From assembly GCA_020744425.1 (NCBI GenBank), contig JAGMUV010000024.1:186001-250000 (forward strand): a stretch of 64,000 bases of DNA, written 5' to 3'. The stretch comes from Dactylonectria macrodidyma. Lineage: Eukaryota; Ascomycota; Sordariomycetes; Hypocreales; Nectriaceae. Numbering within the stretch: the first letter of the stretch is position 1; every line of letters begins with the position of its first letter. The position numbers and the translations under genes were made by a program. This document shows, piece after piece, positions 11,629 through 22,304 of the stretch. The notes under the pieces were generated by a model that searched no databases, had not been told where the DNA came from, and saw only the letters and a program-made list of their open reading frames with translations.

Positions 11629-12658
11629 TCGGAGGAACAAAAGAAAGCATCACGGCGTGTACGACCAACATGCATCATTAGCGTCCTTAAAAAGCCTTGG
11701 CTATTTAGGGACCTCACGTGGGGGCAGACGCATGTCCTTATCGTCCTGAAGCTGTTCATCTGATCTTGGTAGCGCGTGCCTCCGGGATTCGGAGAATGAC
11801 TGGTTGTAGCCTTTGAGCGCCGTGCATTTCGCAACTCCGATGGTCGCTACACCACGTCATTGAACCGAGACTGTGTTATTTGAGGGATAGCGATGAGGGT
11901 TTTTGACGACTTCTCGGGGTCAGCGATACGCTGCGAACCTGTTGATAGCCTGCGCCACGAGCTGTCTTGGCATTGCGTCACCCTTGGCATCATGCCGTCA
12001 GCCACGGAGAAGGAGAAAGAGAAAGGCTCGCGTGTGTAACGGCCGAGGATGTTGAGATTGGATCTGGCGATGGGACCCGTGGTGAGCGGCTCGTGCACTG
12101 AATCCCTGGGGATATGTCAGGTCGGGGTCAACTGTGTACTGAGAACACAGAGATGGCATGGTGATGAGAAATTGAAGGGCATTGTCATGAAAAAACTTGC
12201 CCTTCGGCCAAGCGTCGTATAGCCTTGGCGAGACCTGTCCCAACCCACTGAATGCCACTGACGACATCCCTTTGTTAGGGGATTTGGGGGCACAACTGGA
12301 TAAGACGGCACTGGAAGCTAGGGGATGGGCCCACTGCTTGGCCCGCCACGCCCGAGCACGCAATCCTCCTCAGGAGATGCCGCCCTCTTTGTACATACAA
12401 ATCTCAAGAGCAAAAAAAGATGGTTGGGGGGGGGGGGAGGGGAGAAATTTGAGTCATTTTGGTCTGGGCACGGCAAAATTACGAAAAAAATAAAATAGAA
12501 GAATCCCTGTTTGCCGCTTCTCGAACTGCAACCCGTTCGTCTTTTTTCCCCTTGGGAGTTTTCGCATTCATCCGGTCGACCGTACCTACATTTGGCACGA
12601 CACCAACTCTTTGCTTTGCCTCTCACTCAGTGCAACCCACCCAGCAGAATATCCAGCA
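11629..12658. other. Intergenic and promoter region before DUF1275 gene
   Basis: No gene is supported. It holds a strong G tract at 12425-12446 (12 consecutive G, then AGGGGAG), A-rich runs, and a C/T/A-rich leader directly before the ATG at 12659 that looks like a 5' UTR. Confidence 0.5.
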
Positions 12659-13580
12659 ATGGCTGACTCGTCCGTCCCTCCCAGCGAGCGGGAGGCCCCG
12701 ACCAAGGAGCAGGCCCCTGCACGCATCGGCTTCGGGTCGTCGCTACGATGGACCGGTGAGGTCGACACCCGATGGGGCGACGTGCTGCTGCTCGTGTGCT
12801 TCCTCGTCGCTGGCCTCGTCGACAGCGCCGCCTTCAACATGTACGGCTGCTTCGTCAGTATGCAGACCGGTGAGTATTTTCCTCGAATAAGATGCACCAT
12901 TGAAACGCGACAACTAACAGAACAATCTTCCAGGAAACACCATCTTCGTAGGCTTGGGTGCCAGCGGTCAGCCTGAGAACCTGCCCAACAAAGCATGGTC
13001 GCGCTGTCTCCTCGCCATCGTCTGCTTCGCCATCGGCGCCCTCTGCTTCGCCAGCTTCCACCGTCACTTTGGCCCCCAGAAGCGCTGGGTGCTGGCCGCC
13101 TCGTTCCTCGCGCAGGCCGTCATCACCGGCATCGTCGCCATCCTCGCCACCACCGGCGCCGTCCACAACACGCCGCAGGGCCGCACCACCATCCACCACG
13201 ACGGCCTCATCATCGAGACGGTCCAGGACGAGTTCCCCTGGTCCGACTACGCTCCCATCACCCTGCTTGCCTTCCAGAGCGCCGGCCAGATCGTCGCCAG
13301 CCGCGTCCTCAAGTACAACAGCATGCCCACCGTCGTGCTGACCAGCCTGTACTGCGATCTCATGAGCGACGCCAAGCTGTTTACCGCCCCGCTCGCCGAG
13401 AATGCCGACCGGAGCCGAAGGACCCTTGGCGCCATCCTGCTGCTCATCGGAGCCGTTGGTGGAGGTTTCCTATCCAAGTCCTGGGTCGGATTCGCTGGTG
13501 CTCTCTGGATCGCCACGTTCCTCAAGACGTGCATTGCTGTGTCCTGGTGTCTCTGGAAGCCCAAGGCGGCGAATGTGTAA
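12659..13580 (+). CDS. DUF1275/YoaK-family integral membrane protein
   Basis: Two exons (12659-12869, 12934-13580) around a 64-bp intron give 285 aa. The N-terminal ~40 residues are polar. After them come six hydrophobic segments: VLLLVCFLVAGLVDSAAF, CLLAIVCFAIGALCFASF, WVLAASFLAQAVITGIVAIL, APITLLAFQSAGQIVASRV, LGAILLLIGAVGGGF and GFAGALWIATFLKTC. The family signature VDSAAFNMYGCFVSMQTGNTIFVGLG, with its conserved N-x-x-T-G-N motif, is formed across the splice junction. Members are predicted multi-pass membrane proteins of bacteria and fungi with no firmly assigned substrate. GC content is higher than in the neighbours. The gene appears intact; function remains unknown. Confidence 0.9.
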
Positions 13581-14694
13581 AGGACAGTGCCAATAATGTG
13601 ATTGGAGCGGATTGAGTTTTAACAAAGAAGAGTGGAAAGTATAGAATATCCCGAAGCGGTGATTTGGCGCCTTTAGACAATACCCAATAGACTAGCACTA
13701 TACCTGATAAGAATGCGCAGTAATTTTTGGGCTGTTTCCAAGCTCATATGGCTTTTAATAATGAGATAAGTTATTCGTGGCGTTGACAACTTCTAATGGG
13801 TCAATGAAGTGAAGAGCTATAGCGCCAAGCCTGAGAATTTCATAAGTATATTATTATTAACCTAGCATGAAATTTTGTCTTGTTTTCTTTCCTTGTAAAG
13901 AGTCTGAGTCAAGTTCTGTTTGCAGCTACCGCGGGGAAATTAGGTACAGATGCAACCTGATCGTGGTGCACCACAGCGCATGGCTGCAGGCGGTCATCTG
14001 GGAGCGGCCACCTATCGAAGATCTGGAATCCTCTAAAGACCATCCTCACTACCCAACTTACGTATCTCTAAGCGGGAGCAATGGGAAAGACAGCGCAGAC
14101 AAATCGGCGAATATGTAGCGCTTTTAGCCCTGTAGTATAGGGTTATGCTTAAAAAATTAATAGGGTCCATTGTCATGGTTAAGTTGCAGTTCTATTTGGA
14201 TCAAAAATGACCAAACAAGGCCTTCTGTAGAATTACCGATCTTGTTCTAGTCATTGGAACAGTGGCTGTGTTTGCCGGAGCATATTTACCCCGCCTTCCG
14301 ACGCACGATGTGAGCACCCAGTTAAGGCCTCAGGTCAGCTCCTCTAGGCTCTTACGTTCGGCCTCAGCAGAGTCAGGACCGGAGCTCCCAGTCTGAACAA
14401 GTCACTCAACTTCGGCCGGGTCTTTCCAGGGCAGGCGCAAAAGTTGCTGCTCCTGGCTTCTTTGCTATTACATTGATGCGCACCACTCATACCAACGGAC
14501 GGGCCTGGGCGATCATCGTTGGCTGACAGAGCAGCCTGCTCCCGGCTGTCTGAACAAGCGCGTCAATGACTAGCCAGCCCATTTCGCTGCTGGATGGAGT
14601 GCTGAGTCTTGTCTAGAGTTCTTGACTCACGCCTTGATACTTCGAAACAGGCGAGACAGAGGCCCAAAGACCCGGAGAACCAAGCAGAGGCGAC
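13581..14694. other. Intergenic upstream of the Hsp70-kinase gene
   Basis: AT-rich after 13600 and GC-balanced from 14250. A ~83-aa frame at 13867-14118 has no domain signal. The last ~400 bp probably hold the promoter of the gene starting at 14695. Confidence 0.5.
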
Positions 14695-17600
14695 ATGGCG
14701 GGCACTGAGGCCAAGTCCTGGGCGATAGGAATCGACCTAGGCACAGCGAACACTCGAGTGGCGGTCTTTCGCGATGGCGTTGTTGAGATGATCCCCGACG
14801 CAGATGGCCACCTGAGCATGCCTTCTTGCGTTTCCTTCAATGAAAAAGGGCGGGTCATTGGTTCCCCGGCGAGAAGCCAGCTTGCCTTCAATCCTTCTAA
14901 TACAGTTTACAACTTGAAGCGTCTTCTCCCGTTACGCACCGCCGGCCCCGAATTGCAGGCCTTCATCGAACACGTTCCATTCACAATAGGCGAAAGTGAC
15001 GGGCGACCCGTCGTCAAGGTGGAGTACATGGGCGAGAGGAAGTGGCTCACCACGGTTGAGTTACTGTCCATGATTCTGTTAAGAGCAAAGGAGAATGCCG
15101 AAGCCTACTTAGGATCTCCCGTTTTCAACGCCCTCATCAGTGTTCCACCGTGCTTCTCCACGGAATCCCGTGGCGCGATTGTTGATGCTGCTATCATCGC
15201 TGGTCTCAACATCTGGCACACAATGCCTGGGGTGGTCGCCGTTGCCGCGTTCTACTCAGGAATATCTGGGAAAGAGGAGCAAAACATCGTCGTCTTCGAC
15301 CTAGGGGCTGGGAGTTGCAATGTGACCCTTGCAACACTTGAAGAAGACATTATCGAAATAAAGTCCATGGCGGGGGATAACCTCCTGGGCGGGGAGGATT
15401 TCCTTAGTCGACTTGTCAGCGCCAGAGTTCATGAATTCAAGACGACGTGGGACAAGGATATCTGGGTCAACAAACGAGCCATTCGACGACTTCGCACGGC
15501 ATGCGAGGCCGCCATTCGCGATCTTTCGTCGGCCCACGAAGCGCACATTGATATCGATTCTCTCCATGAAGGCCTTGACTTTCACAGCACCGTATCGAGG
15601 TCCGACTTCGAGTATGTCTGTCAAGACCTGTTTCGAAGCACCCTGGGTGTCATTGATCGAGCGCTAGGAGATGCTAAAATGAGCAAGACTGAGTTTTCAT
15701 CGTATTCTCGTGGTCGGCGGATCTTCGCGTATTCCCAAAATACAACAGCTGCTGTCCGACTACTTTGGTGGCAAGGAGGTGACCAGGTCAGTGAATCCCG
15801 ACGAGGCCGAGGTTTCAGGCCTCGCTTCAGAGGCGGCCATCCACAACGCGGAGATAAGCAGTCCAATGAGACTCACTCTTGAAGTCCTCCCTATGAGCAT
15901 TGGAGTAGAGGGTAGGGGTGGAATAATGCAAAAAATAATCAATCGGAATACCACAACTCCTACCAAGAAGTCTGAGTATGTGGTTCTAGAAAAACGTGCT
16001 AGGTTTCTCCACATCTACGAAGGAGAAAGAGCGCGGACAAGAGACTGCAAAAAGTTGGCAAGCATCGACCTCAAAGAACTCAATCTTTATGATTATTTCG
16101 GAAGGGACTCAACTTATGCTGCTGGAACGGTCGAACTCGAATGCACCATCGACATTTCTCGGCGTCAGTTCAGAGGCTTGTGCACAGTGAAAGAGAAGGA
16201 TGGTAAGAAAACCGTCAAATCCTTCCTGGATTTGCAGCGCCGATTGTCGAAAGACGACATTGAGCGCATGATGGATGATGCAGCGCGATATAAAAAGGTG
16301 GACGATGAAGAGAGGGAGAGAAATCTTGCGCGTTTAAACTTGGATTCGCGTATCGGGTTGCTCTCCGAGTCGATTTACAACTTGCCATGGTGTCCCCTTG
16401 CGCAAAGGTTACAGAAATCTATCGAAGAATTCAGGACCTTTGTCGATGAGTCCGAATTGACAGAAGTTTCGGACTATAACCAGCCGATCCAAATCCTCAA
16501 CGATATCGAGTTGAGCATGATCCGGGTGCGGCAAGAACTCCCCATCCAAAACACCTCTTTGGTTGGTCTGCGGCAGATTCTTGACAAGCTAAGCTCGAGT
16601 ACTATAACACCTGGGAGACAATCCGATCTCATAGAATTTCGTGCAATGGTCGACTGGCTCGGCAACTCACCGCAAGCGGAGCCGTCTGAATATTCAAAAC
16701 AGCTAGAGCAGCTGGTCGACATCTGGGAGAGATTAGACACTGCTACGGATCAACCAGCAAACGAAGACGATACCACGGGGACTGATCTAACAAGTGACCA
16801 GCAAGGCAAGGACACAGAAAGCAACTCCCAGAATTTAACCCAAGAGACATCTGCGGACGAGTCAACTGTGTCTGGCAGCACTAATCCGACATCGCGGCGA
16901 CCCCGGACCCAACGCGCTCCCGATACTGAAACCTTGGAAAGCCTTTTTTCTCGGCCATTCGAGGCATCTCGAGAACCCTTCACAGATTCTCAATTCGATC
17001 GCATCTCGACTTTCTTGCGAAACGGCGATAATGCGGCGTGGGGCAGCGTCCCGAGGCTGTATACAGTGCTGCGATTCATTGGTCAGCTGGACGCGATGGA
17101 CTCCTTTATGGCGAATGGCATCACCGACATCTGGTTCCCATTCACAAACAGCACACTTCCGTCGGCCCTTCAGCCGTCCCTCCAGTTCAACTTCCTGAGC
17201 GTTCAACGGGTTGTTTTATCCAAAGGATTCAAGTTCGAAAAAGACACTGAGCGGAAACATGCGCTGTTCTCCCAAGACGAGCCGCTGCCGTTCCAGGTCG
17301 TTGGGAGGCTCGGACGGGGCGCACACGGCTCCGTCGACAAGGTCATGAGCATCATTAGTCACCGTGAATACGCCAGGAAGATATTTAAGAAATCTAGAGG
17401 TTTGAAACGGCAAGACATAAAGACGTTTATTACGGAACTGAATGTCCTTAAGCGCGTAGACCACAGGCATTGTGTTGAATTGGTACGTCGAATCCGGAGC
17501 GGGCCAGAAGCCGTGACTAACAATATATAGCTGGGCAGCTACTCTGATCCGAAGCATTTCGCCCTCCTCATGGAGCCGGTTGGAGATCACAACCTAGCGG

Positions 17601-18265
17601 AATATTACCACAAAGCCAAGGATAGCCCAGACAAGATCTCCCTGATGCGCAGTTTCTTCGGCTGTCTCGCCAACGCCATGCAGTACCTGCACGCCACCAA
17701 CATCCGGCATCGCGACATCAAGCCTCAGAACATCATCGTCAAGGGAGAGCGCGTGCTCATCACCGACTTTGGAATTGCTTACAACTGGGAGAACCTCACG
17801 CGGGGGACCACGACGGCCGATTCGGGAAAGACACTGGTGTATGCGTCGCCCGAGGTCGTACGTGTCGAAGCCCGGAACGAGTCCGCCGACGTCTGGTCGC
17901 TCGGGTGCGTCTTCCTCGAGATGGCCACTGTCATCAAGGGGGAGACGGTTGGTAATATGCGCGAAGTTTTTCACGAGCGCAGCGACAGCTACGCCTTCCA
18001 CGCCAATCAAGACGGGATCTCAGCGTGGGTAAACCAACTTCGAGGCGTGGCGCCGACGACGGATAATGTGATGCTCGACTAGGCAACCAGCATGCTTCAG
18101 CACAAGGCGTCTCAACGGCCGACTGCGGCGACGCTTTTTGATACTATTACTGCCGAGTGCGCGCGCTGCGGCATCTTGTTTTGTGGGCCGTGTTGTATGG
18201 ATGAGGGGAGTTCTGTGACTGATGGTGAAGATGATAGTCACCTCTGGGGTGAAGATGACTTTTAA
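14695..18265 (+). pseudogene. Hsp70-protein kinase fusion, broken by frameshift and Trp-to-stop
   Basis: The first part is an Hsp70/actin-fold ATPase: phosphate-1 motif IGIDLGTANTRVAVF, phosphate-2 VVFDLGAGSCNVTLA, and adenosine motif LVVGGSSRIPKIQQLL. It is followed by a substrate-binding-like segment (EVLPMSIGVEG, INRNTTTPTKKS) to about 16330, a helical and acidic Ser/Thr-rich linker (to ~17000), and a Ser/Thr kinase from ~17290. The kinase has a Gly loop (GRLGRGAHGSV), Lys in YARKIFKK, catalytic HRDIKPQN, DFG and ASPE. A 48-bp intron (17483-17530) joins VEL to LGSYSD. Two defects: a run of four T at 15694-15697 shifts the frame between SKTEF and HRILVVGG, and TAG at 18080-18082 replaces the Trp expected before ATSMLQHKASQRPT, cutting off the last kinase helices. 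The true end would be TAA at 18263-18265. A sequencing error could explain the frameshift but hardly both. Confidence 0.85.
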
Positions 18266-18722
18266 TGAGGCGACGACCTAGATCCGTATGACGGTGATTT
18301 TGTTGGTGTCGGCGAGCGTGTTGCACATGATGGGGTTGGATAAATCATATACCAGAACTGGACTACGAGTAAACGAACATGTTGGTGTTGTATGTTCTAC
18401 AGTGAAAGCTTTTGATAGACAGCTATCAGATGCTTTCTTTCCTGTATTTCTATCACTCTCATTCTGGAACTTCTGGTCATTGGCCACTAACTGCACTGTA
18501 CTGTCATGTCCAATGAGGTGCTGGGTTTCGGCGTTATAGATACTCCGGGTGACTCGTCATTCATGCAAGGGGGAGGCTAGCAAGGGATGACCACTCCAAA
18601 CCTTCAACATTAATCGACACAGCTTTTGCAAACCCGATCGCTAACCCGTATCTCATCTCGTCTTGGGACCAGTCTCTTCAGCGGTTTTAACGAGCTCCCG
18701 TCCTCAGTTCAGTCCCACTGCC
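18266..18722. other. Intergenic between kinase fusion and RNase H fusion
   Basis: About 450 bp with no gene-like frame. It probably carries the terminator of the upstream gene and the promoter of the next one. Confidence 0.5.
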
Positions 18723-20831
18723 ATGGAAGACCACCTCATGAGGGCGCGGTTCGCTACCGCCAACGCATACGCCAAAGAAAACACGGCGAGTTCCTTAGAG
18801 AATGCTCTTGCGGGTTTTAAAGACATGTTGCGGCTCGATCGAAGAGACAAGCTAGGTGCGCGAGACATAATCCCCCACCTTCTGCTGCAGCTCGGTCGGG
18901 AGCAGGAGTGCTACGATTTTCTCAAGTGGTGGGCCACCGTTGATGACGAAGATCATTACAACGGACGCTACGACTGGGACAATGCCACGTTACCGTACCT
19001 GGACATTCGCGGGGCTAATGTTTTCGAGCCCATCAACATGTTCTGTTCCGGAGATCCGAGCCTCAGCCACCTCGTGGCCCTCACCCTTCTAAAACTGCGC
19101 CTTTATCTCGACTTTACCACGTATCGTGAGTCTGAGTATGGACTCGGATTCGAAGAGCCTGATCCCCTGCTTGATCGGCCCGTGGGAAAGCTTGTACGAG
19201 CAAAAATGCGAACCATGAACATGTCTGACGTCTCGACAACGGTTGAGACATTGAAGAACCAGTACCGCAGGCTCTGTGGCGTGGTTCATGACGCAAATTC
19301 GCACTTCTGGGATGCTTTGATCTCGGGGGAAACTTGTTCCCCGCCACCTTTCTACGGTCCGGGCTCTAAAGAGGAGGCGAATATGGTTCTTAACCAGTGT
19401 CGACGCGCCTGGGAAGAGTCCGAAGATGCTGTCGACATGGCTGGCGCGGACACCTGCAAATTCGTCCGCGTATATACAGGCCCAACCGCTGCCGCTGGTG
19501 TAGGCAGCGGGCTATCAGGCGGGACACAGAGATTGCAGAAAAGGCGGGGGACTGGAAACGCGTTTCCATTGAAGTTCAAGCCTCCCCTGCCGACATCCCT
19601 CCCAGCCGACCTCTTCCCCCCAACTCCTATGGGCCGCGATCAGACTCTCCGGTTTGTCAGCCGGAATGACCGAAGAAAGGCACTCGCATATGTTGACGGT
19701 GCTTGTCTGAACAATGGGCAGCTGGACCCTCAAGCGGGTTGGGCCGTTGTGTGCGGAACGCCTGGAAATGACGAACAGAGCAACCTCGGCGTTGTGTCAG
19801 GTCGGCTCGAAGATAAAGGTCCATTTGGGGGCGACAGCGTAGCAACTAGCAACCGAGCTGAACTCCGGGCAGCTATCGCTGCGCTGCGGTTCTGCGACTG
19901 GAAGGACGAGGGTTTTGATGGCATTGTCATCGCAACCGACTCATCTTACGTGGTCGATGGTGCCACCGGCTGGGTCAAGGGTTGGACTCGCAACGGGTGG
20001 ACGACGCGCACCGGCGTTGATGTCAAGAATAAAGATTTGTGGGAACTCTTGCTCGGCGAAGTGGAAAGATGGAAGGACCAGGGCCTGCGTGTTGATCTTT
20101 GGAAGATCCCCAGGGAGCTGAATGGCGACGCCGATGCGGCGGCGAAACAAGCGGCCCACGAAGGGGCTGCAAAGGCTGAGTTTGAGGATGTTGTGCTAAG
20201 AAACTCTGAAACCACGGCGGCCGAGGCCGAGCGAGACGGTCGGATACTTATGCTATGTATCGAGAACGAGTCTCTTGTCGACGCTTGCTGCGCAAGCCTC
20301 ATCTCTCAACTCACTTCGAAAGCCAAGATGGAGCGGGTCACAACGGCAGAATCCGCCATCGCTAAACTCAGCCAAGAGCCGTCTCCTTCCATTATCCTCG
20401 ACGTTGATGGAGCCCTCACACGTCACAAGAAGGTCTGGGAGTGCGTAATCGACCACCTCCGTGACGGGGCCACAGTCGTGCTCGCGGGCTGTTTCAGCAG
20501 CATGGTGAACACGAGCGAGTTCAATCGCTTATTTGGCAGGCTGGGTCTCCCCTGGCAGAGTGGATCCTATTACCGGACGACAGTCAAATTGCGTCGAGGT
20601 GCTGTCAGTGACGATTTGGCGAACCGGCTTCCCACTGCGTACAGCCAAAAGGCGCTCTATGCAGCACACGTGGAGAGATCAGATACCTGGTATACCGAGA
20701 CAGAAACATCGGGTGAGGCTGCAGTGGCATTTGCTAAAGTTGGCCTGGGGAGGCTCGGGTATATTGGGGATGTGAACGGAGAAGAGGGCTCGGAAAAGGT
20801 GGTTTTGGCAATGTGTGGCCTTCTGGACTGA
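18723..20831 (+). CDS. Fungal helical-domain/RNase HI fusion protein
   Basis: One uninterrupted exon of 702 aa from ATG 18723 (MEDHLMRARFATAN). Residues ~1-230 match a helical region I associate with fungal MYND-finger-type proteins (RDIIPHLLLQLGREQECYDF, KWWATVDDED), but no MYND zinc ligands are present. Residues ~320-490 are an RNase HI domain with the full carboxylate set: D in ALAYVDGACL, E in SNRAELRAAI, D in VIATDSSYVVDG and D in ELNGDADAAAKQAA. Such enzymes cleave the RNA strand of RNA-DNA hybrids. Residues ~500-702 have a Rossmann-like pattern (ILMLCIENESLVDACCASL, ATVVLAGCFSS) that I cannot place firmly; a class I amidotransferase-like fold is possible. Intact, in contrast to its upstream neighbour. 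Confidence 0.85.
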   Translation: MEDHLMRARFATANAYAKENTASSLENALAGFKDMLRLDRRDKLGARDIIPHLLLQLGREQECYDFLKWWATVDDEDHYNGRYDWDNATLPYLDIRGANVFEPINMFCSGDPSLSHLVALTLLKLRLYLDFTTYRESEYGLGFEEPDPLLDRPVGKLVRAKMRTMNMSDVSTTVETLKNQYRRLCGVVHDANSHFWDALISGETCSPPPFYGPGSKEEANMVLNQCRRAWEESEDAVDMAGADTCKFVRVYTGPTAAAGVGSGLSGGTQRLQKRRGTGNAFPLKFKPPLPTSLPADLFPPTPMGRDQTLRFVSRNDRRKALAYVDGACLNNGQLDPQAGWAVVCGTPGNDEQSNLGVVSGRLEDKGPFGGDSVATSNRAELRAAIAALRFCDWKDEGFDGIVIATDSSYVVDGATGWVKGWTRNGWTTRTGVDVKNKDLWELLLGEVERWKDQGLRVDLWKIPRELNGDADAAAKQAAHEGAAKAEFEDVVLRNSETTAAEAERDGRILMLCIENESLVDACCASLISQLTSKAKMERVTTAESAIAKLSQEPSPSIILDVDGALTRHKKVWECVIDHLRDGATVVLAGCFSSMVNTSEFNRLFGRLGLPWQSGSYYRTTVKLRRGAVSDDLANRLPTAYSQKALYAAHVERSDTWYTETETSGEAAVAFAKVGLGRLGYIGDVNGEEGSEKVVLAMCGLLD

Positions 20832-21258
20832 TTGGAGTGATTAAAATATTGTATCCGATTGTGATGAAGACTTTTAGCTAATTTTCCAGTCTTTTAAACC
20901 CTTACTTTGGTTTCTATGTAAACAGCTACGCGTAGCTTCATAGTCCGCAAGAACGATAATGAGAGACTGTCCTTTCAAGGTTTGGGCTGAATACAATCTG
21001 ATAGATCCGTTATGATTTAGGTTCCCATGGTGAGAGATAGATATAATTAGCAGACGAACTCTTGAAGAATACACTCGTACCGCTACCTGATTTACTGCAT
21101 GAGGGCAATGTTTAAGGACAGGAACTGCGTGAGTGACACCAACATGGCCTAGCATCCTTCTCCATTGCTTGACACTAGCACTCTCATCTCACACTGCACA
21201 CATTATTGATTGGTATTTCTCTATTTTTTTTATCCTTGCTCATCTAATTATTTTATAT
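20832..21258. other. Convergent 3' region
   Basis: AT-rich gap of about 430 bp between the 3' ends of two convergent genes. No gene is seen; it should hold both polyadenylation regions. Confidence 0.5.
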
Positions 21259-22203
21259 TTAGATTACATTCTTCAGCTGCTGCGAAGACATGAACCGCCT
21301 CAGGTTATCGGCAATCAAGCCCTCAGAACCCTGGGGTCGACCACCTGCAGCATGGGGGGACACGACGACGTTTGGGGCCTTCCAGAGGCGGCTCGACTCG
21401 GGCAGAGGCTCGACTTCGAAGACATCGAGGGCGGCGCCTCCAATCTCGCGCTTCTCCAGGGAGTCGGCCAGGGCCTCCTCATCGATGGCGGTGCCGCGGC
21501 CGACGTTGACGACCCAGGCGTGCTTGGGGAGCAGCTTCAGGCGGTCGGCGTTGAGGGCGTGGCGGGTTGAGTCGGAGCCGGGCAGGATGAGGACCAGAGC
21601 GTCGGTCTCGGGGAGCAGCTCGGCGAGGCTCTCCTCGCCGTAGATCTGGATGCCGTTGCGGACGCCGGCGGCCCGGGCGACGCCCCGGACCTCAGCGCCG
21701 AGGCCGACCAGGTGCGGGGTGAGGGCCTTTGCGATGTTGCCGAAGCCCCAGATGAGAACGCGGGCGTCTCGGAGCGTCGTGAAGGCTCCGGCCGGTCGAT
21801 CGGGCTGCGGGCCGCCGAGGTGGGCCGGCCATTTGGACTGCACTTGATAATCGCGCATCTCGTAGAAGCGGCGGGCTGCCGTGAGGAGCAGGCCCAGCGT
21901 GTGCTCGGCGACGGTGTGGTCGTGCAGGCCGGATCCCGTCGTTACAGTAATCTTGGATGTGTCGAAGCCTGCAGCCAGCACGTCGTTGGGGCCAGCCGCC
22001 AGCGACTGGATCCAGCGGAGGTTCTTGAGGCGCGCCGCCGCATCCTTGAGGTTACCCGCGCTGTTGGTCCAGGTAACGAGCACGTCAGCGTCGACGTGCT
22101 CTTCGGGGATCGGCGCCTTGACGTCGTACGGCTGCAGCGCGACGGAGAAGCCGTCGAAGCTCGCGACGTCGAGCTTGAGCGAGGTAGGGTAGAGCAGCTT
22201 CAT
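21259..22203 (-). CDS. D-isomer-specific 2-hydroxyacid dehydrogenase
   Basis: Single exon of 314 aa. The family reduces 2-oxoacids, or oxidises D-2-hydroxyacids, with NAD(P)H. Visible motifs: the Rossmann motif VLIWGFGNIAKALTPHL (G-x-G-x-x-x), substrate-side SGLHDHTVAEHTLGLLL, catalytic Arg region VVNVGRGTAIDEEAL, Glu in DVFEVEPLP, and the proton-relay His in VVSPHAAGGRP. These are the R/E/H triad of the family. I chose MKLLYPTSLKL (22203) as the start because a pyrimidine-rich leader precedes it and a TATAT box lies ~90 bp upstream. The frame stays open to 22464 and would add a Ser/Arg-rich extension that could be read as a mitochondrial presequence, so an upstream start is the main alternative. 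Confidence 0.9.
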   Translation of the reverse strand: MKLLYPTSLKLDVASFDGFSVALQPYDVKAPIPEEHVDADVLVTWTNSAGNLKDAAARLKNLRWIQSLAAGPNDVLAAGFDTSKITVTTGSGLHDHTVAEHTLGLLLTAARRFYEMRDYQVQSKWPAHLGGPQPDRPAGAFTTLRDARVLIWGFGNIAKALTPHLVGLGAEVRGVARAAGVRNGIQIYGEESLAELLPETDALVLILPGSDSTRHALNADRLKLLPKHAWVVNVGRGTAIDEEALADSLEKREIGGAALDVFEVEPLPESSRLWKAPNVVVSPHAAGGRPQGSEGLIADNLRRFMSSQQLKNVI

Positions 22204-22291
22204 GTTGGCTAGGGTTGAGGATGAAGATGAGAAGGACGAGAAAGAGAAAGGCGAGAGACGACGCGAGAAATGTCCAGCGCAACCAACCCCT

Positions 22292-22304
22292 CGGGATATA
22301 ACCA
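22292..22304 (-). promoter_or_regulatory. Probable TATA box of the 2-hydroxyacid dehydrogenase gene
   Basis: On the minus strand GGTTATATCCCGA lies about 90 bp before the chosen ATG and is followed by a C/T-rich leader ending in a CAAC-ATG context. This spacing fits a fungal core promoter and supports the shorter start. Confidence 0.4.

Noticed and set aside
12995..13615. 206-aa frame rich in Arg/Pro/His overlapping the DUF1275 gene, and similar frames at 12855-13341
   Set aside because: Shadow frames caused by high GC third positions of the real membrane-protein gene; composition is low-complexity.
13867..14118. 83-aa plus-strand frame between the DUF1275 gene and the kinase fusion
   Set aside because: No domain, no promoter context, ordinary chance length for this base composition.
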